From assembly GCA_963710725.1 (NCBI GenBank), contig CAVQBJ010000008.1:744001-808000 (forward strand): DNA of 64,000 nucleotides, given 5' to 3'. Position 1 is the first letter of the stretch; each line of letters starts with the position of its first letter. The position numbers and the translations under genes were made by a program. Shown piece by piece: positions 8,721 through 16,573 of the stretch. This DNA is from CAVQBJ01 sp963710725 (GTDB lineage: Bacteria; Actinomycetota; Thermoleophilia; Solirubrobacterales; Solirubrobacteraceae). The notes under the pieces are model-generated. The model saw only the letters and a list, made by a program, of their open reading frames with translations, made no database searches and was not told the DNA's origin.

Positions 8721-9692
8721 TCAGCTGCCCTTCTTGGCCTTCACGGCCTCGGTCAGCTTCGGCAGGATCTTGTTCAGATCGCCGACGATGCCGAGGTCGG
8801 AGAACTCGAAGATCGGCGCATTCGCATCCTTGTTGATGGCGACGATGTTCTCGGAGTTCTGCATGCCCACCTTGTGCTGGATCGCACCCGAGATGCCGGC
8901 GGCGACGTAGAGCTTCGGCGCGACGGTCTTGCCGGTCTGGCCGATCTGGGCGGCGTAGGGGTACCAGCCGGCGTCGACCACCGCACGGGTGGCGGCCACC
9001 GCGCCGCCGAAGGCGCTCGCCAGGTCCTCCGCGAGCTGGAAGCCCTCGGGCTTGCCGAGGCCGCGGCCACCGGCCACGAGCACGTCGGCGTCCTCGATGT
9101 TGACGTCGGCGCCACGCTGCTCGCCGCGCTTGACCATCTTCGCCTTGGTCGAGAACGGCGAGAACTCGACCGTGACGTCCTCGACCGTGGCCGCGCCGCC
9201 GCCCGTCTGCTTCGCCTCGAAGGCGTTCAACCGGCTGATGATGATCCCACGGTCCTTGTAGCGCGACACGGAGATCGACGAATCGCCGAGGATCGGCCGC
9301 TCGGCGGCAAGCTTGCCGTCCTCGACGCGCACCTCGGTGACCTCCATCGTCACGCCGGCGTTCAGCCGCGCGGCGAGGCCGGCGCCGATCTCGAAGCCGA
9401 GCAGGCCGCCGCCGAACAGCGCGTAGTCGTGCCCGTTGTCGTCCATGATCTTGGCCATCGCGTCGACGACCGGCTGGGCGAGGCCCTCGGGCCCCTCGAC
9501 GCGGAAGACCTTCGCCGCGCCGTAGTGGCCGAGCTGGCCGGCGAGGTCGTCCGAGACGCCCTCCCCGATGACGACCGCGTGGGCCTCGGTGCCGAGCTCG
9601 CCGGCGAGCTTGGCGGCCTCCGAGACGGCGCCGAGGGAGTTCTTGTTGAACGCGCCGTCGTAATGCAGCGCGTAGACGAGGATGCCGGGCAT
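8721..9692 (-). CDS. etfA: Electron transfer flavoprotein alpha subunit
   Basis: FAD-carrying subunit of ETF, which collects electrons from acyl-CoA dehydrogenases. The 323 residues include the N-terminal nucleotide-fold domain and the C-terminal FAD domain with LVAGGRGLGKPEGFQ, GQTGKTVAPKLYVAAGISG, then AIQHKVGMQNSENIVAIN and the terminal DLNKILPKL. The ATG is preceded by AAGGAG at good spacing. The order is etfB (164 bp upstream), etfA, then the ETF-quinone oxidoreductase 5 bp downstream. Two acyl-CoA dehydrogenases in this window are likely electron donors. Confidence 0.97.
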   Translation of the reverse strand: MPGILVYALHYDGAFNKNSLGAVSEAAKLAGELGTEAHAVVIGEGVSDDLAGQLGHYGAAKVFRVEGPEGLAQPVVDAMAKIMDDNGHDYALFGGGLLGFEIGAGLAARLNAGVTMEVTEVRVEDGKLAAERPILGDSSISVSRYKDRGIIISRLNAFEAKQTGGGAATVEDVTVEFSPFSTKAKMVKRGEQRGADVNIEDADVLVAGGRGLGKPEGFQLAEDLASAFGGAVAATRAVVDAGWYPYAAQIGQTGKTVAPKLYVAAGISGAIQHKVGMQNSENIVAINKDANAPIFEFSDLGIVGDLNKILPKLTEAVKAKKGS

Positions 9693-9764
9693 CAGATGCT
9701 CCTTCCGTCGGTCGCGTGCCCGCGGGGGCGCGCAGGGGCAAGCGGATCAAGGACGCGGGCCGAA

Positions 9765-9785
9765 GCCAATGCCGGCGGCATTGGC
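9765..9785. promoter_or_regulatory. Hairpin in the etfB-etfA gap
   Basis: GCCAATGCC and GGCATTGGC form a perfect 9-bp stem around a 3-nt loop, flanked by GGCC on both sides. It lies in the 164-bp gap between the etfB stop and the etfA start, an unusually long gap for this gene pair. No T-run follows, so it is more likely an mRNA-processing or stability element, or an operator, than a strong terminator. That role is inference. Confidence 0.45.
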
Positions 9786-9856
9786 GAGGCCGAGGACGCA
9801 GAGTCCGCGCAGCCCATGCGCGTCATCCGCGGGTGCGTGGTCGGCGGAAGGAGCAT

Positions 9857-10648
9857 CTAGATCAGCTTCCTTTCGTCGAGCCAGGCGATGATCTTCTCGA
9901 CCGTCTCGTTGGTGTCTTCGTCCTCGATGATCGTGCCGCCCTCCTTGGCCGGAGGCGCGTGGAACTCGCCGCAGACGACCTTCGAGCCGGCCTCGCCGAC
10001 GCGGTCGGCCTCGATGCCGACATCGCCGATCAGCCTCGCGTCGAGCGGCTTCTTCTTGGCGCCCATGATCGCCTTCAGCGACGGGTAGCGCGGCTCGTTG
10101 ATCGCGTCGCCGACCGAGATGACGGCGGGGAACTCGACCTCGACGGTGTCATAGCCGTACTCGGCCTGACGCTCGCAGGTGACGCCGCTCGCGGAGACGT
10201 CCATCTTGATGACCTGCGTGAGCGAGGGCATCTGCAGGTGGTCGGCCACGACGGCGCCGATCGTGTAGCACTCGCCGTCGTCGGACTGCTGCCCGAGCAG
10301 GACGAGATCGGGGCTCTCGCTCTGCAGCACCTTGGCCAGCGCGTAGCCGGTGGCGGCCACGTCGGAGCCGGCGAGCGCGGCATCGGAGAGGTGCACGGAG
10401 CGGTCGGCGCCGAGCGACACGGCCTTGTGCAGCGCGCGCACGGCGCTGTCGGGGCCCATCGTGACGGCGACGATCTCCTCGACCGGGACGGTTCCGCCTT
10501 CGCGGATCTGCATCGCCGCTTCGATGGCGTGCGTGTCGTACGGGTTGAGGTTCTTCTCCCCGCTTCGGTCCATGCGCCCCGTCGAGGGATCGATCCTCTT
10601 CACGACGGCAGCGTCCGGGACCTCCTTAACCAGGACGGCAATTTTCAT
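9857..10648 (-). CDS. etfB: Electron transfer flavoprotein beta subunit
   Basis: AMP-binding partner of EtfA. The protein starts MKIAVLVKEVPDAAVVKRID, with AAGGAG upstream of the ATG at 10648; the longer frame adds only a few unlikely residues. Family landmarks: LNPYDTHAIEAAMQIRE, VTMGPDSAVRALHKAVSLGAD, LGQQSDDGECYTIGAVVADHL and the VEFPAVISVGDAINEPRYPSL segment typical of EtfB. The length is 263 residues. It is first in the etfB-etfA-ETF-QO unit, and the region just upstream carries two adjacent perfect palindromes (10697-10726), so it is probably repressed by a dimeric regulator. Confidence 0.97.
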   Translation of the reverse strand: MKIAVLVKEVPDAAVVKRIDPSTGRMDRSGEKNLNPYDTHAIEAAMQIREGGTVPVEEIVAVTMGPDSAVRALHKAVSLGADRSVHLSDAALAGSDVAATGYALAKVLQSESPDLVLLGQQSDDGECYTIGAVVADHLQMPSLTQVIKMDVSASGVTCERQAEYGYDTVEVEFPAVISVGDAINEPRYPSLKAIMGAKKKPLDARLIGDVGIEADRVGEAGSKVVCGEFHAPPAKEGGTIIEDEDTNETVEKIIAWLDERKLI

Positions 10649-10696
10649 TCGGCTACTCCTTGAGGGCAATCGGGTGCCTGGATGGTACCCGTTCGG

Positions 10697-10726
10697 TTGA
10701 CTGACGAGTCAATCACTCCGGTGATT
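10697..10726. promoter_or_regulatory. Paired palindromic operators upstream of etfB
   Basis: Two perfect inverted repeats share two bases: TTGACTGACGAGTCAA (10697-10712) and AATCACTCCGGTGATT (10711-10726), each with 6-bp arms and a 4-bp centre. They lie 49-78 bp upstream of the etfB start and well past the icmB stop, where a promoter for the ETF operon should be. The form is typical of TetR- or GntR-type operators for acyl-CoA metabolism, but the regulator cannot be named from the sequence. Confidence 0.65.
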
Positions 10727-10799
10727 ATCGTTGAAACTCCCGTTTACCGCACGCAGCGAGGGTTGGGAGCCTGGGCGGCGGTCGCGTGCGTCGTGCCTC

Positions 10800-11213
10800 C
10801 TACTCGGCGACGGAGCCGCGGATGAAGTCGACGATCGCCTGCGTCGAGGCGCCCGGCCCGAAGACCTCGGCGACGCCGAGGCGCTTGAGCTCGGGGATGT
10901 CGTCGGCCGGGATCGTGCCGCCGACGGTGACGAGGACGTCGTCGATCTCCTGCTCGCGCAGCAGCTCGATGATGCGCGGCACGAGCGTCATGTGCGCGCC
11001 CGACAGGATCGACAGGCCGACGGCGTCGGCGTCCTCCTGGATCACCGTCTCGACGATCTGCTCGGGCGTCTGGTGCAGGCCGGTGTAGATGACCTCCATC
11101 CCGGCGTCTCGGAGTGCACGGGCGATGATCTTCGCGCCCCGGTCGTGGCCGTCCAGGCCGGGCTTGGCCACCACGACTCGGATCTTCTTCGTTGACTGGG
11201 CGGGGGTCGACAT
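10800..11213 (-). CDS. icmB: Cobalamin-binding small subunit of an acyl-CoA mutase (isobutyryl-CoA mutase type)
   Basis: Stand-alone B12-binding domain of about 137 residues, the size of Streptomyces IcmB. It carries the base-off/His-on signature LDGHDRGAK (cobalt-ligand His near residue 23), then VGLSILSGAHMTLVP and VTVGGTIP, the usual GxSxLxGxH and GG loops. It partners with the large catalytic subunit encoded 221 bp upstream on the same strand. Two ATGs stand in tandem (11216 and 11213) with no clear ribosome binding site. The 221-bp gap shows no ORF of its own. Confidence 0.9.
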   Translation of the reverse strand: MSTPAQSTKKIRVVVAKPGLDGHDRGAKIIARALRDAGMEVIYTGLHQTPEQIVETVIQEDADAVGLSILSGAHMTLVPRIIELLREQEIDDVLVTVGGTIPADDIPELKRLGVAEVFGPGASTQAIVDFIRGSVAE

Positions 11214-11437
11214 CATGCGGGCGCGTCCCGCATCGGGAAGCGGCCGCGCATTCTATGGGTCCGACAGGGATCGAGGCCCGCCGAGGGGCTCGCCGGCGCG
11301 GCCGCGCATTCGCGAGCTCCGCGCAGGATTGCGGCGCTCCGCACGGGATCGAGCGGGCCGACATCGCAACGCGGTGGCTGGCACGCCGTAATCCGCTGCG
11401 GATCGTCGCCGCCAAAGCTGGACGCCGGGCGCAGCGC

Positions 11438-13090
11438 TCAGAACACCGGCGTCTCGGTGTAGCGACCGAACACCTGCTGCAGCGCCTCGATGATCTCGCC
11501 CTCGGTCGCGTTCGCCCGGGCGCACTGCAGCAGCGCCGGCATGAGGTTCCGCGCGGGCTCGGCCGCGGCGCCGCGCAGCTCGACCAGCGCTCGCTCGACC
11601 TCAGCGCCGGCGCGCCGCGCGCGCGTCGCCTCCAGGCGGCCGAGCTGCTTGCGCTCGAGCGCGGGGTCGACGCGCAGAGTTTCGATCGGCTCCTCGTCCT
11701 CGGCCACGAACCGGTTGACCCCGACGACGACGCGATCGCCGCTGTCGATCGCCCGCTGCAACTCGAAGGCCGCGTCGGCGATCTCGCGCTGGGGGTAGTT
11801 GCGCTTGACCGCCTCCACCATCCCCCCGAGCTCGTCGATCTTGGCGAAGTACTCGTAGCAGCGCCGCTCGAGCAGATCGGTCAGAGACTCCACCAGGTAG
11901 GAGCCGCCGAGTGGGTCCGGCGTGTTGGCGACGCCGGTCTCATGGGCGATCACCTGCTGCGTGCGCAGTGCCACGCGCACCGCCTCCTCGGTCGGCAGCG
12001 CAAGCGCCTCGTCGAAGCTGTTCGTGTGCAGCGACTGGGTCCCGCCGAGCACGCCGGCGAGCGCCTCGATCGTCGTGCGCACGATGTTGTTGAGCGGCTG
12101 CTGGGCGGTGAGCGACACGCCGGCCGTCTGCACGTGCGTGCGCATCAGCCAGCTGCGCTCGTGCTTGGCGCCGAACGTGTCGCGCAGCTCGCGCGCCCAG
12201 ATGCGGCGCGCCGCCCGGTACTTGGCGATCTCCTCGAAGAAGTCGATCTGCGCGTTGAAGAAGAACGACAGGCGCGGGGCGAACTCGTCGACGTCGAGGC
12301 CGCGCTCGATCGCCTGCTCGACGTAGGTCAGCCCGTCCTTGAGCGTGAAGGCGAGCTCCTGGGCCGCCGTCGACCCGGCCTCGCGGATGTGGTAGCCGGA
12401 GATCGAGATCGGGTGCCAGCGCGGCATCTGAAGCGTGCACCACTCGATCATGTCCCCGCACAGCCGCATCGCCGGGTCGATCGGGAAGCACCACTCCTTC
12501 TGGGCGATGTACTCCTTGAGGATGTCGGCCTGGATCGTGCCCGCCAGCCGCTCGGCGCTCACGCCCTGACGCTCGGCCGCCACGACGAAGAACGCGAGCA
12601 TGATCGCGGCGGGCGCGTTGATGGTCATCGACACGGAGACGTCGCCGAGCGGGATGCCGCCGAACAGCGTCTCCATGTCGTCGGCGGAGTCGACGGCCAC
12701 CCCCTCGCGCCCGACCTCGCCGAGGCTGCGCGGATGGTCGGAGTCGTGGCCCATGAGCGAAGGCATGTCGAACGCGGTCGAGAGCCCGGTCTGGCCGTGC
12801 TCGAGCAGATAGTGGAAGCGCTCGTTGGTCTCCTCGCTGGTGCCGAAGCCGGCGAACTGGCGCATCGTCCACAGCCGCCCGCGATACATCGACTCATACA
12901 CGCCGCGCGTGAACGGAAACGCCCCGGGGCGCCCGACCGGATCGTCGGGGCCGCCGATGCCCGCGGGCAGATCCTCGTGGGTGTACAGCGCCCGGATCGG
13001 CTCGCCCGAGAGCGTCGTGTGCGGATCGCCGGGGGACGACGCGGCCGGCTCGGCCTCCCCCGTCAGCGCGTCTGTCGGCTCGATCGCCAT
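11438..13090 (-). CDS. icmA: Acyl-CoA mutase large subunit, isobutyryl-CoA mutase type
   Basis: Substrate-binding TIM-barrel subunit of a B12-dependent carbon-skeleton mutase, 550 residues and without the C-terminal B12 domain of fused mutases. FPFTRGVYESMYRGRLWTMR, GLSTAFDMPSLMGHDSDHP and ISISGYHIREAGSTAAQE identify the family. At the two specificity positions it has Phe79 (in RQFAGF) and Gln197 (in YIAQKEW). Methylmalonyl-CoA mutase has Tyr and Arg there, while Streptomyces IcmA has Phe80 and Gln198. I therefore infer isobutyryl/n-butyryl-CoA isomerisation rather than methylmalonyl-CoA. The separate icmB downstream and meaB at 20 kb fit this. Confidence 0.88.
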   Translation of the reverse strand: MAIEPTDALTGEAEPAASSPGDPHTTLSGEPIRALYTHEDLPAGIGGPDDPVGRPGAFPFTRGVYESMYRGRLWTMRQFAGFGTSEETNERFHYLLEHGQTGLSTAFDMPSLMGHDSDHPRSLGEVGREGVAVDSADDMETLFGGIPLGDVSVSMTINAPAAIMLAFFVVAAERQGVSAERLAGTIQADILKEYIAQKEWCFPIDPAMRLCGDMIEWCTLQMPRWHPISISGYHIREAGSTAAQELAFTLKDGLTYVEQAIERGLDVDEFAPRLSFFFNAQIDFFEEIAKYRAARRIWARELRDTFGAKHERSWLMRTHVQTAGVSLTAQQPLNNIVRTTIEALAGVLGGTQSLHTNSFDEALALPTEEAVRVALRTQQVIAHETGVANTPDPLGGSYLVESLTDLLERRCYEYFAKIDELGGMVEAVKRNYPQREIADAAFELQRAIDSGDRVVVGVNRFVAEDEEPIETLRVDPALERKQLGRLEATRARRAGAEVERALVELRGAAAEPARNLMPALLQCARANATEGEIIEALQQVFGRYTETPVF

Positions 13091-13172
13091 GGGCGCAGTC
13101 TACGCGGCGGCCGGAGCCTCATCCGCGGCCGGACCGAGGCCGCGTGGGCGCGCGGCCGCCGCGCCGCCGGGG

Positions 13173-13215
13173 GTGTTCGTCGTTAGGCATGCATATTCAT
13201 ACAAACGACGAACAC
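13173..13215. promoter_or_regulatory. 43-bp inverted repeat upstream of icmA
   Basis: GTGTTCGTCGTT (13173-13184) is perfectly complementary to AACGACGAACAC (13204-13215), with a 19-nt AT-rich centre. The centre read on the minus strand contains TGTATGAATATG. It lies in the 142-bp gap between the HAD gene and icmA, both on the minus strand, so it could terminate the former or act as an operator for the latter. Its layout resembles the palindrome at 44371-44413. No T-run follows on the minus strand. Confidence 0.6.
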
Positions 13216-13232
13216 GTCATCGTTCGGGTGCG

Positions 13233-14069
13233 TCAGCGCCCCCCATCGCCCCGGCGGCGCTGGAGCGTCACGGCGAGCGCGCCGGCGCCGGCCGCCCCAC
13301 CGCCGAACGCGATGGCACGCAGGCGGCGGCTGAGCGGGTCGATGCGCAGCACCTCCCAGCCCTCGCGCGCCGCGATTCGCGCCAGCTCGGCATCGGGGTT
13401 GACGACGACCGGGTGACCGACGGCGCTCAGCATCGGCAGGTCGGACTCCGAGTCCGAGTAGGCGTAGGAGCGCGCGAGGTCGAGCTGCTCGCGCTCGGCC
13501 AGCTCGGTCATCGCGGTGACCTTCCCCTCGCGGTAGTTGAACGGCCCGGCCGCACGGCCGGTGTAGATGCCGTCGACGATCTCCGAACGAGACCCGAGAC
13601 CGCCGTCGAAGTCGAGCACGTGGGCCATGAGATCGGCCATCTCCTGCGACGCCGCGGTGACGATGTAGACGCGCACGCCGGCGTCCTGGTGGTCGTAGGC
13701 GCGCCTCAGCATCTCCGGGTACAGGCGCGGCAGCACGCCGCTGAGCACGCGCGGCGCGAGGCGCTGGAGGTCTCGTACGCGCACGCCGGCGATCAGCTCC
13801 CCGACCCGCAGGCGCACCGCGTCGGCCCGCTCGTCGGTCGAGCCGCGCAGGCGGAAGCGCAGGTTCTCGAACAGGTCGAGCGCGAGCCGCCGCCGGCTGA
13901 TGAGCCCGTTCTCGTACGCGGCCCGGGCGAAGAACACGCCCGAGGACCCCTGCATGAGCGTACGGTCGAGATCGAAGAACGCGGCCGAGCGGCCCGCGGC
14001 CGCGATCGGCGACCGTGCCGCCTCGTCCGGCGGCGCGGATGTGTCGTTCGACGGCCGTGCGGTCGTCAG
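13233..14069 (-). CDS. HAD-IB family phosphatase
   Basis: A 278-residue haloacid-dehalogenase-type hydrolase of the phosphoserine-phosphatase-like (IB) branch. Motif I is AAFFDLDRTL (nucleophile Asp and DxD), motif II lies at VYIVTAAS, and motif IV is YSDSESDLPML. The C-terminus has a hydrophobic stretch (AIAFGGGAAGAGALAV) and a basic tail, possibly a membrane anchor. There is no ATG, GTG or TTG in frame between the end of the thiolase gene and motif I. The best start is a CTG at 14069 that overlaps the thiolase stop as CTGA. The substrate is unknown; homologues act on small phosphomonoesters or lysophospholipids. Confidence 0.8.
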   Translation of the reverse strand: MTTARPSNDTSAPPDEAARSPIAAAGRSAAFFDLDRTLMQGSSGVFFARAAYENGLISRRRLALDLFENLRFRLRGSTDERADAVRLRVGELIAGVRVRDLQRLAPRVLSGVLPRLYPEMLRRAYDHQDAGVRVYIVTAASQEMADLMAHVLDFDGGLGSRSEIVDGIYTGRAAGPFNYREGKVTAMTELAEREQLDLARSYAYSDSESDLPMLSAVGHPVVVNPDAELARIAAREGWEVLRIDPLSRRLRAIAFGGGAAGAGALAVTLQRRRGDGGR

Positions 14070-15250
14070 TTCCCGGACACCTCGATGATCACGGCGTCGC
14101 CCTGACCGCCGCCCGAGCAGATCGCGGCGCAGCCCAGCCCGCCGCCGCGGCGGCGCAGCTCGAGCGCGAGGCTGCCGAGGATGCGTGCGCCGGAGGCGCC
14201 GAGCGGGTGGCCGAGCGCGACAGCCCCGCCGTTGACGTTCACGCGGTCCTCCTCGATGCCGAGCATGCGGATCGAGTTGAGCGTCACCGAGGCGAACGCC
14301 TCGTTGATCTCCCACACGTCGATGTCGGCGGGGGTCTTGCCGATCTTTGCGAGCGCCTTCAGCGCCGCGTTCGCGGGCGTGCGGGCGAGGTAGGGGGTCT
14401 CGTCGGCGACCTGCGCGTGGGCGATGATCGTCGCCAGCACCGACTTGCCGTTCGCCCGCGCCCACTCGTCGCTGGAGAGCACGAGCGCGCCGGCGCCGTC
14501 GTTGACACCCGGCGAGTTACCGGCGGTATGCGAGCCCTCCTTGCTCACCAGGCCGGGCAGCGACGCGAGCTTCTCCAGCGACGTGTCTCGCCGCGGACCC
14601 TCGTCGATCTCCACCGTGGTGTCCCCTTTCTTGGAAGTGATCGTCACGGGAACGATCTCCTCGGAGAGGCGGCCCTCGTCGATCGCCCTGAGGGCCAGCT
14701 GATGCGAGCGCAGCGCCCAGCGATCGAGATCGGGCCGGGTGATCTCGAGCTCATCGCCGACCTCGGTGGCCTCGACGAACATCTGCTTGCTGGTGAACGG
14801 GTTGGTGAGGCCGTCCTTGATCATCTCGTCGAGGACCTCGGCATCGCCCATGCGGTAGCCGAAGCGGGCCTTGGGCAGCAGATAGGGGGCGTTGGACATC
14901 GACTCCATGCCGGCCCCCACGCCGACCTCCACGTCGCCGGCGCGGATCGCCTGATCGAGCAGCGCGGCCGCGCGCACGCCCGACGCGCACACCTTGTTGA
15001 TCGTCTCCGAGGAGACCTCCTTGGGGATGCCGGCCTTCAGCTGGGCCTGGCGCGAGGGGATCTGCCCCTGCCCGGCCTGCAGGACCTGACCGACGATCAG
15101 GTGCTCGACCTGCTCGGGCTCGACCTCGGCGCGCTGCAGCGCCGCCTCGATCGCGGTACCCGCGAGGTCGGTCGCGTCGAGCGACGACAGGCCGCCGCCG
15201 AGCTTGCCGATGGGGGTGCGCGCGGCGCCGAGGATGACTGTGGAGGGCAT
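14066..15250 (-). CDS. Acetyl-CoA C-acetyltransferase (thiolase)
   Basis: Condenses or cleaves acetyl-CoA and acetoacetyl/3-ketoacyl-CoA. The 394 residues contain all thiolase landmarks: NKVCASG with the nucleophilic Cys near residue 90, WEINEAFA, GGAVALGHPLGASG and the C-terminal CSGGGQGDA with the second catalytic Cys. The protein is cytosolic. The HAD gene follows with a 4-bp overlap. Upstream it diverges from an acyl-CoA dehydrogenase across 111 bp, so the two beta-oxidation genes may share control. A dyad AGACCGCAACCGTCT in that gap (15304-15318) is a possible operator, though weak. Confidence 0.95.
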   Translation of the reverse strand: MPSTVILGAARTPIGKLGGGLSSLDATDLAGTAIEAALQRAEVEPEQVEHLIVGQVLQAGQGQIPSRQAQLKAGIPKEVSSETINKVCASGVRAAALLDQAIRAGDVEVGVGAGMESMSNAPYLLPKARFGYRMGDAEVLDEMIKDGLTNPFTSKQMFVEATEVGDELEITRPDLDRWALRSHQLALRAIDEGRLSEEIVPVTITSKKGDTTVEIDEGPRRDTSLEKLASLPGLVSKEGSHTAGNSPGVNDGAGALVLSSDEWARANGKSVLATIIAHAQVADETPYLARTPANAALKALAKIGKTPADIDVWEINEAFASVTLNSIRMLGIEEDRVNVNGGAVALGHPLGASGARILGSLALELRRRGGGLGCAAICSGGGQGDAVIIEVSGN

Positions 15251-15361
15251 TGGGTGGGCGACTCCTGTGGTCGAGTGAGGGAGCGGGGAGCTCAGATGGT
15301 ATTAGACCGCAACCGTCTCGGACGCCTGAGCGAGCGTGGCTCCTCTGTGAGAATGGCCCGC

Positions 15362-16507
15362 ATGGACTTCGACCTCTCGGCCGACCACGAGCTCATCCGC
15401 CGCACCGTGCGCGACTTCGCCACCGCCGAGGTGGCCCCCGCGGCCGAGCACCTCGACCGCACGAAGTCCTTCCCCTACGACATCGTCCGCCAGCTCGGCG
15501 AGCTCGGACTGATGGGCATCCCCTTCCCCGTCGAGTACGGCGGCTCCGGCGGCGACACGCTCGCCTATGCGCTCGCCGTCGAGGAGCTCGCGCGGGTGGA
15601 TTCGAGCGTGGCGATCACGATGTGCGCGCACACCTCGCTCGGTACGCAGCCGATCTACCGCTTCGGCAGCGAGGAGCAGAAGCGCGAGTGGCTGCCGCAG
15701 CTGTGCTCGGGGGCGAAGCTGGGCGCGTTCGGGCTGACCGAGCCCGACGCCGGCTCCGACGCGCAGAACGTCAAGACGCGCGCCGCGCTGCGCGACGGCG
15801 AGTGGGTCATCGACGGCGCCAAGCAGTTCATCACCAACGCCGGCACCGACATCTCCGGCCTGGTGTCGATCACCGCCGTGACCGGCGACGTCGACGGGCG
15901 GCGCGAGATCTCGAACCTGATCGTGCCCTACGGCACCCCCGGCTACGAGCCCGGCGAGCCGTACCGCAAGATGGGCTGGAACGCGTCCGACACGCGGCCG
16001 CTGTCCTTCAGCGACTGCCGCGTGCCCGAGGCGAACCTGCTCGGCCCGCGCGGCGCCGGCTTCCGCCAGTTCCTGGAGATCCTGGACGGCGGGCGCATCG
16101 GCGTCGCCGCGATGGGCGTCGGCCTCGCGCAGGGCGCGCTCGACGAGGCGCTCGCCTACGCGAAGGAGCGCCGTGCGTTCGGGCAGCCGATCTCGCGCTT
16201 CCAGGCCATCCAGGCGAAGCTCGCCGACCTCTCGACCGAGATCGAGGCGGCCCGGCTGCTCGTGTATAAGGCGGCCCGCGAGAAGGACCTCGGTCGCAAC
16301 TTCACGCTCACCGCGGCGCAGGCCAAGCTGAAGACCGGGCGCCTGGCCGTGCGCGCCACCGAGGAGGCCGTGCAGATACACGGCGGCTACGGCTACATCG
16401 AGGAGTACCCGGTCTGCCGCTTCTACCGCGACGCGAAGATCCTCACGATCGGCGAGGGCACCGACGAGGTCCAGCAGATGGTGATCGCCCGGGCGCTCGG
16501 GGCCTGA
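15362..16507 (+). CDS. Acyl-CoA dehydrogenase (short/medium/branched-chain type)
   Basis: FAD enzyme that oxidises acyl-CoA to enoyl-CoA and feeds EtfAB. The 381-residue protein shows LGAFGLTEPDAGSDAQ, the substrate and FAD loops, AKQFITNAGTDISG, YAKERRAFGQPISRFQAIQ and the C-terminal VQIHGGYGYIEEYPVCRFYRDAKI. The catalytic base is the Glu in IGEGTDEVQ, the position used by short-chain and branched-chain members. The start at MDFDLS is the family norm; an ATG 9 bp upstream (15353) is an alternative, and neither has a strong ribosome binding site. The long frame upstream on this strand is antisense to the thiolase and non-coding. Confidence 0.95.
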   Translation: MDFDLSADHELIRRTVRDFATAEVAPAAEHLDRTKSFPYDIVRQLGELGLMGIPFPVEYGGSGGDTLAYALAVEELARVDSSVAITMCAHTSLGTQPIYRFGSEEQKREWLPQLCSGAKLGAFGLTEPDAGSDAQNVKTRAALRDGEWVIDGAKQFITNAGTDISGLVSITAVTGDVDGRREISNLIVPYGTPGYEPGEPYRKMGWNASDTRPLSFSDCRVPEANLLGPRGAGFRQFLEILDGGRIGVAAMGVGLAQGALDEALAYAKERRAFGQPISRFQAIQAKLADLSTEIEAARLLVYKAAREKDLGRNFTLTAAQAKLKTGRLAVRATEEAVQIHGGYGYIEEYPVCRFYRDAKILTIGEGTDEVQQMVIARALGA

Positions 16508-16573
16508 GGGGGTCGGAGCGGCTCGCGAGCCGATCGCGCCGCTGCGGCGCAGGCGGGCCGTGGCGCCCGCGCC

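Noticed and set aside
8716..9750. A single 929-codon minus-strand ORF (6961-9750) joining an Arg-rich region to ETF-QO
   Set aside because: The upstream ~345 codons are the etfA gene read in another frame. True etfA homology is in the other frame, and ETF-QO starts at a GTG just after the etfA stop.
11192..13186. 664-codon plus-strand ORF opposite icmA
   Set aside because: Antisense shadow of the mutase large subunit; no family resemblance.
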